The translations under genes were made by a program, and so were the position numbers. Under the pieces are notes generated by a model. The model saw nothing but the letters and a program-made list of their open reading frames with translations, had not been told where the DNA came from and ran no database searches. A stretch of DNA of 64,000 nucleotides from contig CM060856.1 of the NCBI GenBank assembly GCA_030737835.1, positions 14,611,116 through 14,675,115 of the forward strand, in the 5' to 3' direction. Source of the stretch: Acorus gramineus (taxonomy: Eukaryota > Streptophyta > Magnoliopsida > Acorales > Acoraceae). Position 1 is the first letter of the stretch. Every line of letters starts with the position of its first letter. Below, one piece after another: positions 49,431 through 61,911 of the stretch.

Positions 49431-49695
49431 ATGTTGTTAAAGACTACTTTGCGTTTGTTAAAGACCTCATCTTGGTAACCCTCTCACTCTGTTTTCTTTC
49501 TCTTCATTCTTTCTTTCCTTGTGATATTCAGGTTGTTGGGTTTTATAAAAAAATGTGTTCTTTCTTTCTTTCTTCTCTTCTGATGATAATCTGGTTGTTG
49601 GGTTTTATAGAAAAATCTGTTCTTTCTTGAATTGTGTGTGTGTGTGAAGAATACTGTAGCTTTCTTGAACAAAAATCTATCAGTGAAAGTTCTGT
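49426..49695 (+). pseudogene. Shuffled SKP1 gene fragment
   Basis: GTGAATGTTGTTAAAGACTA at about 49428 matches the middle of the intron of the SKP1 gene at 45394 (about 46336). It is followed directly by GACCTCATCTTGGTAAC, which matches the end of that gene's exon 1 plus donor, then about 230 bp of the intron start (GATAATCTGGTTGTTGGG, TG repeat, TTCTTGAACAAAAATCTATC). The pieces are out of their native order. Homology stops at GTTCTGT, where the hAT element starts. No coding capacity remains. Confidence 0.82.
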
Positions 49696-52600
49696 TAGTG
49701 AATCGGGCTAATGGGCTATCGGGCCGGCACAACACGGCCCATTTCTTGTTCACTTGTCGTGTCGGCATCATTATCTATATTGAATTTCATAAAATATACA
49801 TCAAGATTATCTACAAATTCTTGTTCTCTTTCACCAGCATCACCCCAGTCCTTAAGACACATGAGAGATTCCAGTGAACTTGCTTCCAGTCTGGTCCTCC
49901 TCTGAGATAATGTTCTCACACATGCACTAAAAGAAGATTATGATGTCACTGTAGACATTGGAGGAGTTAGTAAATCTCTTGTCATTATAGAAAGCACAAT
50001 AAATGTCACTTCATGTGCTTTCTACTATTGCAAGAAAACAAAGTTTTACATCTCCTTTTCAGTTAAAAGAAACTTCTAATCATTTTTTAAATATTTGAAC
50101 AGTTCATTAAGATAAGAACCATTACTACTAGAATCATGTGAAATATGTGAACCTTGTGAAACAAAATCAAAGAAATAATATTTTTTCTTATCTTTGTCTA
50201 ATAAACTAATAGATGAAGTGGAAGATGATGTTCTAGTTCTATTTGCATATTTATGTTCATATTTTTTCTACATTTTAGTTAAAGCAAATTCTACATTTTC
50301 ACCCATTATAACTATCGAAAATCTAACATTATCACTTATTCTTTTAATTATAGTTTTAACAGTGTCTAATTTAATAATAATATCCATTACAACAACTAAA
50401 CAAAAAAAACATAGAAATATCTTTAAAATATTTTTAAAATTTTGGTTCCATCAAAATAATAGATTGTTGAAGTATACTATAATCTCTATATTCTTTAAAT
50501 GTACAAAAAATGTTAAATAATTGTCTGAGTATAAGATTTGAAGTAGGATAATAAACATCTGAACAAGCAATAGATGCATCATAAAAAACATTTAAAAATT
50601 ACACAAAAACTTTTAAAATTTGCCAATCAATTGGAGAAATATCAACATGATTAAAGTCAATAGTTAAGTTTTCATAACTCTCACAACTTTACAACATTAT
50701 ATATGTAGAATTCCAACAAATATGCATATCGAGAGAAAATTTTCTATGAGGAACATTGCGTGTCACACAAAAATCACCAAATGCTTGTACTCTAGATGAT
50801 GTACAAGTAATAAATTTTATTGCTAATCTAATATTTACTAAAGATTCTTCAACATGGGTTAATCCATCTTGCACAATTAAATTAGCAATATGACATACAC
50901 ATTTACAATCATAAAATTTAAAATCATAAGGTAAGCTCAAAGAATATTTAAATTTTGAAATAGTACTAATATTATTACTAGTATTATCAAAAGTTATGGA
51001 CAATTTTTTTCAGTTATATTATATTATCTAAAAATATCCATTATTGCTTGATAAATTACTGTGCCGGTGTGTGAAAGTGTAAGTTGACGACAAGCTAACA
51101 TTATTTTATTTAACATTCAATGAGAATCAATATAATGTGAAGTAACACAAATATAAGCTAAATCATTCTTACCGGTCCATAAATCAGATGTGTATGAAAT
51201 TTTTTGAATGACGATTGAATTAAATAATTTTTCATTTAGTTATAAACTCTAATTATATCAATTCTAATAGTATTTCTAGAAACAACTCTATATTGTGGAT
51301 TAACATACATTTTTTGAAAACGTTCAAATCTTCTACTTTCAGCAAATGTAAATAATTGTTCATCAGATGCTATATATGCATATAAACCTTCTCTCATACT
51401 ATCTCATACTAGATTGATTATAACATAATGTTGAAATTGTACCTTCAGTACTACCTGTTAAACCGAAACTCCCAATTTGAGACTGCAACCGAGATTCAGT
51501 TGTTGTTGATACTTTTTCAGACATGATTCAACATGTCTTTTGAGATGTCCAATACTACCCGCACTTGCACAACTAAAAATTTTGTTACAATATTTACAAA
51601 CAACTCTCTCTTCCATTCTATCTTGATGTTTAATATTCTGTATTGTGTAGTGCTCTCAAACTTTAGACTTCCTACTTTTTTGGGGTTTTTTATTTTTTAC
51701 CAGCTGGGGGTGACTAGATGAGGCACCAAGTCACCAACATCACTTCCAACTGATTCATGGGGGGTTTGGAATTGGTCTTGGGGTAAATCATTTGGTGGGC
51801 TATCTATATTTTCAAATCCATCACAGTGTTTAAATATTCTATGTTTGGGTTGACCATTTGAAATTTAGAAAAGGAAAATTTAAAATAAGAATTTAAAATT
51901 TAAAATTAAACTTTAAAATTTGAAATTTGAATAGTTAACATTTAAAATTTTGGAAATTTGAAATTTAAAATTAAAATACACTTTTTTTTTTAATTTAGAA
52001 TTAATTTGAATTTTAAACTTAAAATACACTTTGTAAAATTTAAAATTTCAAATGTGTAGAGACTAGAAACTAGAGAGGGAGAGTGAGACTAGTAGAGATT
52101 AGAGATTAAAGAAAGAGAGAGAGAGAGTGCTTCCCCTAATCCCCTTAGGCTTAGAGAGTTGGAGCATTGGCCTTTACCGGTTCCCACCTTTTGAAGTGAA
52201 CTTTCCCTTAAAAAAAGCCTTGAAGAAATGAAGATTGGAGAGAGAGAGAGAGAGCTTCCACCACCACTTCAATTGGACTGAAGTTTTCGCTTGAAGAGAA
52301 AGAGAGCATTTGAACACTAAAGCACTTAAAATTCCAATACAAAACTAGACAACTTTAGAGGAAAAAGATAATGTAATAATGGATGAGTAGAGAGATTTGT
52401 GATTGAATTGATGAAGAAACAAGTGGATAGTGTGGGGGTATTTATAGGTATAGTTTGGGTGAAAAATTACCTCATATACCTTTAAATATAGTTATTTTTT
52501 TAGATGGGAACGGGATAATTTAGTCAACAAGGGGGTTTTTGGGTGCCGGCTCGTTGGCTCGTCCCAACAGCTAATTGGACTAGCCGCAGCAATGGTGGGG

Positions 52601-52714
52601 CTCGCGGCACAAACCGTGCCGTGGGCCTAACAGGTCCAGCACGGTCGCCCGGGAGGGGGGGGGCACGCCCAGCCACGCCGGCCCCTAAATGGGTTGTCCC
52701 GTATTACACCTCTA
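49696..52714 (-). mobile_element. Degenerate hAT transposon with BED zinc finger
   Basis: Read on the minus strand, the ends start TAGAGGTGTAATACGGGAC (right end, 52714) and, less well kept, TAGTGAATCGGGC (left end, 49696), with subterminal GGCCGGCAC-type motifs at both ends. Transposase remnants appear in order: a BED zinc finger at about 51510-51620 (VVCKYCNKIFSCASAGSIGH, then LKRHVESC); a core segment at 50689-51003 (TFDNTSNN, CHIANLIVQDGL, RKFSLDMHICWNSTYIML); and the C-terminal dimerisation part at 49716-49919 (RTLSQRRTRLEA, ESLMCLKDWGDA). Stops and frameshifts separate them, so it is inactive. No 8-bp target duplication matches across the ends. Confidence 0.88.
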
Positions 52715-54607
52715 GCCACAATCCATCTGTTCTGTCTGTCAGTCATTTCACTGCTTTGCTTAAAGCTTAACATCCTATGAGGTTAAATTCCAAAAGAACA
52801 GCTTGTCATTTATGACCAAATATTGTGTTTCAAATCTAAGTTGAAACTTAGTGTACACTTGTCATATTGCATTTTTTATGTGTGTGTTCTTGGATATGGG
52901 TTTTGTCATATAATCAAATTTATTGGATGTACATCAAACTTAATTTGTTCACTTTTTTTACTATGATTGTTTGGGGTGTTTTTTTTATTTAAAAAAATTG
53001 ATATTTTTCATGTTAGGTCACTTCACATTGAACATTCTTAAACAATGATATTATATATGTTTTGATTGTCAAGTACTAGTTGAGAAGTATAGATGTGATT
53101 AACACACACAGATGAACTAATCCATGTTCATTAATTCATATAGATTTCTACATTTATTACAACACAAACTCATCTCCGAATGTGGAGGAGAAATGACTCT
53201 TTAGGACTGCAAGAATGACTTATTAGCAGCCATGTTATTATGTCTAGTAGCGACTTAAGTTGGAATTTGGAATTTATTTTTTTTTTGTCTAAATTAAAGC
53301 AGAGTCAGATATGGACAACTGATGCCTTCAAATTGGCCTTAATATTTGACCATCTGCACTGACTCAACTAGGAAGTCTGGAATAAGTTATGAAAAACAAT
53401 GTGGACGTCTGTTTCAAGTGTCATCTTTCTTGCACAAGGCATATGCCTTATCTACACATCAGCATGTTTTCATGTGGGTGTGGTCTTCCATTTGAAAGTC
53501 AAGTTGCAAGACAAAACATGCTCTCCCCAGTCTCCATCATCGCAGGTTGCGTATTTTTTACACAAAAAAATATTGATTTGAAGCTTTGAACAAACTCTAA
53601 TTGAAAAAGTGGTTGAACAAAAGCAGATTACATTGATTTTTTATAAGAAAAAAAGAAAAGAATTGAGGACGAACATTGAGCCTTGTCCGTCTCTTCTAAC
53701 AAACTTACATCACACAACACAACCTAACACTGAATCTTCCTCGCAATGGAAGAATTATTACATCAAAAATGCAAACTGGTCCAGTTCATATGTACAATTT
53801 ACGCAACTGCTTCTCTGTGTCCTGTATGAACCAATTTGGTGGCATGTAGTTTTTTCTTCACGTATCAGTAAAATTTGAAGCTAATCAAAGCTTGAAGAGC
53901 GGCTCCAACGCCCTCGCAAGTACTCTTCAATGGAATTATGGTAACCTTGTTCCATGCTACTGAAAGATGTATCATCACTTACGTCGAGAAATGCAAGTCC
54001 AATATGTGATTGCACGTCTGAGGCCGGATATGCCTCTTCATCATGATTTTCTAGCTCCTTTAGAGAGAAGGTTTGGGATTCGGCCAGTGCATTGAAATCT
54101 TCTTTCCCTTTCAGAAGATTTAGTACCTGAGAACATCAATATAGGATATATATACCCCCATGACTATCTTTTCATTGACTTGTAACAAAATTTCAATCAA
54201 AATTCATTAGTGTTAGTCACTGAAGCATTACTTGGCTCATGTGGGGGCGGAGTCGGGCTGCCCTTGTGATGCAGAGGGAAGCGGCTAACACCATTCTTTG
54301 CATCTGAGCTTCATCAAATTTTCCATTCAGATTTGGATCAAGAATATCTGCTATATCTCCTTTCTCAAGCAATGGAGTTGCCTTTACATGAACAGGTTAA
54401 GTTTAGTTTCATCATCAACAATAGAGTGGTGATCTTACCCACATAAGCAAGATATTATCACCAAAGGTTTGAGGACTTACCCACATTACCAAGCTCTCTT
54501 GGCCTTTAGGATTCTCACTGTCTATTGGCTTTCTCCCAGTCAATAGTTCGAGAAGTACTACTCCAAACGAGTATACATCGATCTTATCACTGACCTTCCC
54601 ATACATG
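52715..54607. repeat. Segmental duplication, copy B
   Basis: Partner of 47380-49293. It begins GCCACAATCCATCTGT immediately after the hAT right end and continues without a break into the intact kinase gene. It differs from copy A by scattered substitutions and small indels, mostly in 52975-53880, and very little within the kinase exons and introns. Confidence 0.93.
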
Positions 54608-57012
54608 AAATATTCAGGAGCTAGGTACCTATAATTATCAATAAAATGTGCTTAGAATCCAGCATTAGAAATCAAATATTGATATATACATAACCAATAA
54701 TCACAAGACAGCAATTACATACCCAAAGGTCCCAACGACATCATTGTGTGTTGCATAAGATGTTGTGGGTGCCCAGATAGCCAAGCCAAAATCAGATAAC
54801 TGTCAAATATGAATTGAACACCCTTAAAAATCTAAAACTTAATGAATCTCTACTTATACTGTGAATCATTATGTATATGTATACCTTTGGCTCAAATTCA
54901 TCTGAGAGAAGAATATTTGAAGATTTGACATCTCTATGGATTACGGGCCGAGAACTGCCACTGTGTAGGTAACTTAGAGCATCTGCAACTCCAATGGCCA
55001 CCTTAAACCTCACATCCCAAGGTAGCGGTGGTTTAGTACTTGTACCTGTGGAAACCAAATTGAGGTTATGATAAGTTTATTGAAAAACAATTTAGGCTAA
55101 AGGTCACAGCATCTTAGTATAACTAACCATGGAGGTTTTCCTCTAGGCTCCCTCTAGATAAGAAACCATAGACCGATATAAGGTCATCATCTTCAATACA
55201 AACGCCCGTCAGAGGCAGGATATTGTCATGCTTCAATGTAGTTATTATGTTGAACTCCAAAAGGAAATCTTTCCATGATTCTTTTGATGATTTGAAAACT
55301 TTTATGGCTACTGGCTTGCTATCAGAAAGAGATCCCTTGTACACACAGCTAGATCCACCCTTTCCAATCAAGTTATCTGTTCAAAGTTGTATAAAAACAA
55401 TTTTAAGTTACACATGGACTTAAAAAGTTAGATAATTTTGAAAATTTAAAACTATACATGCATCAAAAGATGGACAAAAGAGAGGACCTTGAGAGAATTG
55501 ATTGGTTGAACTCTGAAGTTCTTTGCGACTGAACCGCCTGATACTCGAGGCATTAGATTTCAGAAGAGTCTCCAAATCATTGTGCACCTCTATAGATGGA
55601 TATGGCTCTTGTTCAAACAATTTTTGGGAGTTATTCAGATCTGTCCGAGACTGTGGAGTCGAAGGTGAAGACCTACTAGGCAGGTTCATCACCCACTGTA
55701 CCACAGACATTTTCCTAGCATCTTTGTCTCCCAAAGTTTTAGGAATATCCGATATCGATCTTCTAAGAAGTGGCCAACCAGGCTTATCGGATGGAAATTC
55801 CTTTAGAGTAGGAGAAACTCTAGCTGGAGCAGCTTCTTCTGGTTGTTTACAAACAATAGGAATTTCTTTTGAGGATTCATTCTGTGTGGTTTCTGATTTG
55901 CTTGATTTGGAATCCTTTGGTGAATTCTGTTTCAGTGTATCCATATTCACATCGAGTCCATTTCTGGACTTTTGACCCAAATTTGATACAGATTTTTCTA
56001 TGAAAGATGACTTTGGAGCTACAACCTCAGGTTTTACTTTAGAACTAGGCATTGGAACCCTTGTGTCTGTACCATCCTTCTTTAGCCGTTTCGGATAGCC
56101 CTTTTTCAGCTTTGCATCAGCTTTAACTCCTAATAATCAATTCCTTTAAGTTAGACTTGTACAAGTCAAAACCAATAACAAATTCAAGATTTCAGGAAAC
56201 TTATCAGACTAACATATAACACATGCATTAAACATTTATGTCATGTTAGAAGAGATCAATAATAGAACAGAACCTGATGTTGGTGCAGTAGCGACCCTCT
56301 CAAAGATGACCTTCCCATCTTGAACTGCAGTTACAGTGGCTGTTGAAGGCAATTTTTCGGCACAAAATCTAGCCAGCGAGAGTGAGCCACTGAAAAAACA
56401 TTGCTGCTTTGGAGCAATCAGAAGTAAAACAATGTAAACATATAGATTGTTCTATCACATTGAATGACTACAAACACTTACCCAAAAGCACTGTCCTTGC
56501 ATATTCCCACAATCACTGTCGTCGCAGCACATCGTTCGGCCTCCCTAACCAAAATTTTCCGAATTGAGTTGCCACGTGAGACCCGACCCACTAGAGATAC
56601 CTATGAATTCAAGGAACAATGAATTACTTTGATGAGCTTGAAATATTGAATTAAGCAGAGATGATGAATTCAGTTGGTACCTTTTTGGTTTTACACAAGG
56701 CTTCATATTCTTGCAAACAAACATCCACTGATTTTATCAAGCTCAAAGTGGAGGTAATTCGAAGATCTGAAACTTCAAAAAGATTTTATCACGCGTTTCA
56801 TAGTACAAAACGATGAAAGAATCATAAAAATGGAGCAATTCAGGACCTGAATCTCTGCAAACATGAATGGCGACCACACGATCATCCGGTTGAGCAACCT
56901 TAGTGAGGGCCCAATTGATCAAATCTCGGCCATTGCTGTCGATTCTGATCCCCACAAGTATGCACCTTCCGTGGCTCTTGTTGCCATCCCCTAAACCTCC
57001 CTCGGCCGTCAT
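53881..57012 (-). CDS. Receptor-like cytoplasmic kinase with N-terminal USP domain, 11 exons, 719 aa
   Basis: Ser/Thr kinase of the plant USP-plus-kinase group (RLCK VI-like; no signal peptide or transmembrane segment seen). Exons in transcript order: 57012-56847, 56766-56681, 56600-56482, 56389-56274, 56129-55488, 55376-55128, 55045-54885, 54799-54723, 54628-54481, 54381-54232, 54126-53881; all phases close. Residues about 13-160 are a universal stress protein domain ([31 protein letters not shown]). A Ser/Lys-rich linker follows, then the kinase: glycine loop [12 protein letters not shown] (about 380-391), VAIK Lys402, HRDVKSSN with Asp498, SDFG Asp516, GTFGYLAPEY, and C-lobe [18 protein letters not shown]. 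All catalytic residues are present. I chose the ATG at 57012 because in-frame stops lie just upstream and the only earlier in-frame start-like codon is TTG. Confidence 0.94.
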
Positions 57013-57099
57013 TCTTTGCTCTTCAACTATCGGAACTTCGGAGATCTCTTGTTCCAACTTTCCTCAGCTTTACTTGATAAAATCAAATAAACCCATCTC

Positions 57100-58255
57100 A
57101 ACTAAAACTGGTTGAGCTTCCCATCTGCCATTAAAATTCACTTAAATCAGCATTTGAAGAGTTCTTAACTTAATGGAATCATAACAAGCAAAGAATAGAA
57201 TAAAAGAAAATCAAAATATAACCAAGCATGGAATAAGAAAGTACAGGGTCACATATCCAACAAAGGATCAGACACGAAATCAAAGCAAAAACTATCTGAT
57301 ATGATACATATGAAGTAAACCCATATAAAAGGTCTCCTGCTTAAGCCCCCCAACATAAAGATTTGCCATTCAAAACCAAAAATTTCAGACAACTCACAAC
57401 AAAACCTTAAAAACCAAGCAAAACCCACCTCCAATAAACTCAAACAAACACAAAAAGAGAGAGATTTCCAATCTCTTCAATCAAAGCAGAACCCACAAAT
57501 GAAACTCAAATAAGAGACCCACTCAAAGAAACCCCCCATATTTGAAGAGACCATCAAAAGAACCTTTAAAACAAACAAACAGAAGGTAAAATTCAGACCC
57601 GCAACCAAAAAAAAAAAAAAAAAAACCCACCTAAAAATTCTTGTTCATTTGTCACATTCAACGTAGACCCACATTTAAAAAATCCATTTTTTTTCCTTTG
57701 CCCGCCAAAGGACTCTGCAAGCTCATGAGTCCACTCGACCTACTCCAACTAATTTTTGTTTTGAATTTCTTAAAACAACTCTTTAAATCCAAAGTCCCCC
57801 TCTTTTTAATATTCAATACAAACAAAAACAAAAGGAGAGAAAGAGAAGATGAAAAAAAAAAACAGCTGATTTTTTTAATATATATACATACGGAGGTGAC
57901 CGGGCACTTTTCGCGGGAAACCCCTGATAAACGGTCACAGCATCGACCGACACAACGGTCTGGGGATTCATGACCGGCAATTGCGGGTGATATTTTGGGC
58001 TGCAGAAGCACGTGACGGTTGTTAATGGTTTCAGTTTTTTTACCGCTCCTTTGTGGTGACATTGACGAATCTACCCCTGGTGGGTTGGGGACGATGGTTT
58101 ACTCTAAAGGGCATAATTGTAAAAAATGAATGGATCCCCATCTTGCTTGGGGACTCCAATAACATGTGAGGGCTCTGCAAGTTCTTTATTAACAATAGTT
58201 TTACAGCCGGTCTAATCCCACCAAACCAATTACTCTCCTCCAACCCAATTAAGAG
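57100..58255. other. Upstream region of the kinase gene
   Basis: Probable 5' UTR, UTR intron and promoter of the minus-strand kinase. It contains an A20 run at about 57608 and a GC-richer patch at 57890-58080. No separate gene supported. Confidence 0.45.
57876..57888 (-). promoter_or_regulatory. Possible TATA box of the kinase gene
   Basis: On the minus strand a TATATATA-type run sits about 870 bp upstream of the ATG. A 5' UTR intron would be needed to fit this spacing; the C/A-rich stretch at 57400-57650 (plus strand) could be leader. Weak. Confidence 0.3.
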
Positions 58256-59350
58256 TTAAAACATTTTATTTTAGACACTCATCACACTAATAATCTCACT
58301 TGACACAAATTTTATCATACTAGAATGTTTAATATGACCCAAGGTGTGTCACCCAAAATTTTTCAACTATAATATTTCAGTTGCGCGACACACCTTGAGT
58401 CACCATAAGTTGTTCTATTTGACATACTCGAGTCAAACTAAGATGTTTACTATGACTTAAGGTGTGTCACATAGAATTTTTCAATTACGATATTTTAGAA
58501 GTAATGTGACGCCTTGAGTCACCATAAGTTATTTGATTTGACATACTCCGAGTCAAACTAGAATGTCCACTATGACCCAATGTGTGTCGCCAAATACTAT
58601 CTAATTGACAATAAGTTAATTTTTTTTATCTATCATAAATATCATAAATACACAACAAATAAAATATCATAAATAAACAACATTCGTATACATGGTCATA
58701 TAAGTTAATTCAACATTCATATATCCAACCTGCACATTCACAAATCCAATACATTATTTTTTTCACAAATGAAAACCTACTATTAACATAACAGTCTTCC
58801 CTGTTAAAAATGTATACATCCAAATTCAATTAATTAACGCATCCACATTAATACATTTTTTTACTTAATACATTGTTCAAAAGCCAAAATATAATATGGA
58901 TGTGTTCGTTGGTTGAATTTGGATGTGTGAATGTTGAACAAGGAAGACTGTTATGTCAATAGTATGTTTTCATTTACGACAAAATAATGATTAGATTTGT
59001 GAATGTGCATGATATGTACGTGAATTAACTTATGTGATTATGTACGTGAATTTTGTTTATTTATGATATTATTTGTTATGTATTTATGATATTTATGATA
59101 GATAAAAAAATTAAATTATTGTCAATTGAATAGTGTTGGACGACACACCTTGGGTCATAGTAGACACTATGGTTTGACTCAGAGTATGTCGAACTGTACA
59201 ACTTATTTTGACCCAAGGTGTGTCGCGTTAAAATATTGCAATTGAAAAATTTTGGGTGACACACTTTGTGTTATATTAGACACCCCAGTATGACTGGGTT
59301 TGTGTCAACTGAAATTGATAGGATGAGTGTCTAATATTAAATGTTTTAAA
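58256..59350. mobile_element. About 1.1-kb foldback element (long imperfect inverted repeat)
   Basis: The left arm begins TTAAAACATTTTATTTTAGA and runs to about 58830; the right arm ends with the inverse, TCTAATATTAAATGTTTTAA. Shared arm features include TTAGACACTCATC, GACACACCTTGRGTCA, ACTATGACCCAA-GTGTGTCG, ATCTATCATAAATATCATAA and ATAACAGTCTTCC. The left arm carries an extra roughly 120-bp internal duplication of the GTGTGTC/GAGTCAAACTA block. No coding capacity. Confidence 0.85.
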
Positions 59351-60910
59351 TTTTTATTGGATTGGGAGGGAGAGCATTTAGGTTGGTGGTGATAGACGGG
59401 CTCATAGTTTTATTTATTTATTATATATATAAATGTTACTGTTTAACCTATGTGAAATATTGGGTAACGAATGGAGTTAATGTGAAGATACTATACTATA
59501 CTTACTTGACTTTGGAAGCCATCTGACCAGACCATCAAATCTAGGACATTTGAATTGGACTGTGATTTCTTTATTATTTTTTTGAGAATTCTAGGTCAAG
59601 TATTTAGACTCTATAACTGATAGCAATAGAAAGTTCACTTTTTTTAATCTTTTGGGAGGTTGGAAGTAGAGAAAGTTGTTAGAAGTTTTATTACAATTAA
59701 TGGTATTAGATACTTCCAAAGCTCTCTTAGGGCACTCTCTTCATGGAAACTTTGAATGCACGCAATTATCCATAAAAGATGTACTTAAGGAGATTCTACC
59801 TCTCTTCCGAGAAGCAAACTCTGTAGCTAAAGTCAGAAAAACAATATCATGTAGGTATTCTAGTATATAATCTCCAAGTAAATGTATATGATATTCAAAA
59901 GTGATTTTGGGCTAGATATAACAAAGTTCTTCTAATAGAGTCCAAACAATATTTACCATTATATGTGTGTGCGCTTGTGTTAACCTCACAAAACTTAAAT
60001 CAACATTAGTGAAATTAGCAAAAAACTTGTACTTAACCTAGACTTCACCCCCCAAATAATCCACTATATTTCATTAAACATCCTTCTCATACAAATTTTG
60101 TTAGTGTACTCACTTTTATGAATGCGGATTTCATGACCCATTGGATCTTATGAAACAAACAATTATATATCCACAAACATTCAAACATCAAGACAATTTT
60201 TAAGAGGGTATGGCTTTATATACATCCAATCCTCAAATGAAAATGGTGGACAGCATAGCATGCATGAGAGAGTAGTAAAAGGGACGTTGAAACATCAATT
60301 TCACTCACATTATTATTATTAGTGGATTAAACTGTGGAACTATTCGATCTGTCGGTGGCACATTCATTCCGATCACATCAAAATCTATGGAAAATTTAAA
60401 AAGAGCTCCTCATGCATTACAGTACCTAACGATTTGGCCACCCAACTGAAAACAAAATTGCACCCACCTATCTGAAAATGATGATGCTGTACCTCTTCAA
60501 CCATTAGTGTTAATAAAACTGGATTAAGGGCTGTGATATTGAAACTTTTATATGTAAATAGGTATTTCCATAAGGTGAGGTAGATTTAGAATATAATATA
60601 CATGTTTGATATTAAAGGACATTGTTACATGTGCAATCTTATTTCACTACTAATGTATATATTTGAAAGATTTGTGTTTTTCTTTTTTGTGTTGTTATGA
60701 ATATATATAATTTATTAAAATGTATATTTTATTTTGTAAAGTTGCCTATTTCGTTTCTTGAATTACATACTTTTAAAAAATTAAAAGAAATCATGGATTC
60801 ACCAAATTGTCTATTTTCATATCATTGATTGAAGAGGTACTTTTTGGTATAAAAGGGGTAATGAATGTACGTTGTTATAAGGTATGAATTGCATGCAATT
60901 ATATTAGGTC
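59351..60910. other. Intergenic, no gene seen
   Basis: AT-rich. The short frame at 59676-59870 has no family character. Confidence 0.45.
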
Positions 60911-60912
60911 AT

Positions 60913-61435
60913 AAAAAGGGATTTTTATTTTAAGTCCCTGTAAATTAGACTATTTAATGATCGATCATTTCATTCTTTATATAGATCCCAAATTTAAAAC
61001 GTCTATTTCATTATTAGTCACTCAGTCAAAACAACGTCTGTCTCTTTGGGCTAATGGATAATTGAAATTCCTAAGCTATAATTTGAAATTTTTATTTTTA
61101 AGTACCATTAGACAACTAATTAAAGTTATAAAATAATATAATCTCAAATTTGGTGGACACATATGCAATCTTGAATAACACTGAAATTGTTATTGAACAC
61201 CTAACAATACAAATGCAGTTTTGTTTTAGATATTTCACCAAAAATTTTATATACAAGTTTCAAATATCAAAATACTTACAAAATCATATAGATATTTTGT
61301 TCAGAGACTAAAAAAAAAACATTTGAAGTTGGAAATTTAAAATGAAATATAAAAAAGAGACGAACTAGTTATTAAATAACATAGTTTACCTGGACTTAAA
61401 AATAAAATTTTCAAAACTAATGGTATATGGAATAT
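60913..61435. mobile_element. Diverged foldback MITE related to the one at 886
   Basis: Begins AAAGGGATTTTTATTTTAAG and TCCCTGTAAATT, with ATGATCGATCATTTCATTCT comparable to the left arm at 886. It ends in CTGGACTTAAAAATAAAATT, the approximate inverse. Arms are much decayed. Confidence 0.55.
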
Positions 61436-61911
61436 TCGTCGAATATAAAAACGGACGTTTGACGCAGAGACTAACAACAAGATAAGTTTCTGAAGTTGGG
61501 GACTTAAAAAAAAATATAAAGATAGATGTATAATATATTATTAGATATAAGTTCACAATTAAAAATGTTACACATCAAAAATATAAGTTGGCAATATTTG
61601 TAAAAAGAATCATATCCAACATTCTTATTAGACTTGTAAGAAAAATTATTTGTTAAAATTATTGGCGTTCAGGTCCACTGGTTATTTTTAGTTTATAAAT
61701 AAGTATCTGAACAATTTAAATACAATATGTCTTTATACAAATGGAAAAGATACGCTTCAAATAAACTATTTAAATGGACTTGAATGTTGACAACGTAAAT
61801 ACATTCAATTGAGAGTTTATATTTGTCGTTTTTGTATAATACAGAGTATTTTAAATCTGAAAAAAAAAAGGTTAAACAAATCCGACGACAGTTTTCCGTA
61901 AATATCTATAA

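Noticed and set aside
57013-57057. Longer kinase N-terminus (adding EQEISEVPIVEEQR)
   Set aside because: It would need a TTG start; in-frame stops lie immediately upstream. The ATG at 57012 is the first possible start and gives a normal USP domain.
57658-58062. 134-aa minus-strand frame upstream of the kinase
   Set aside because: Contains long low-complexity Ser/Leu runs from A/T tracts; more likely leader and promoter.
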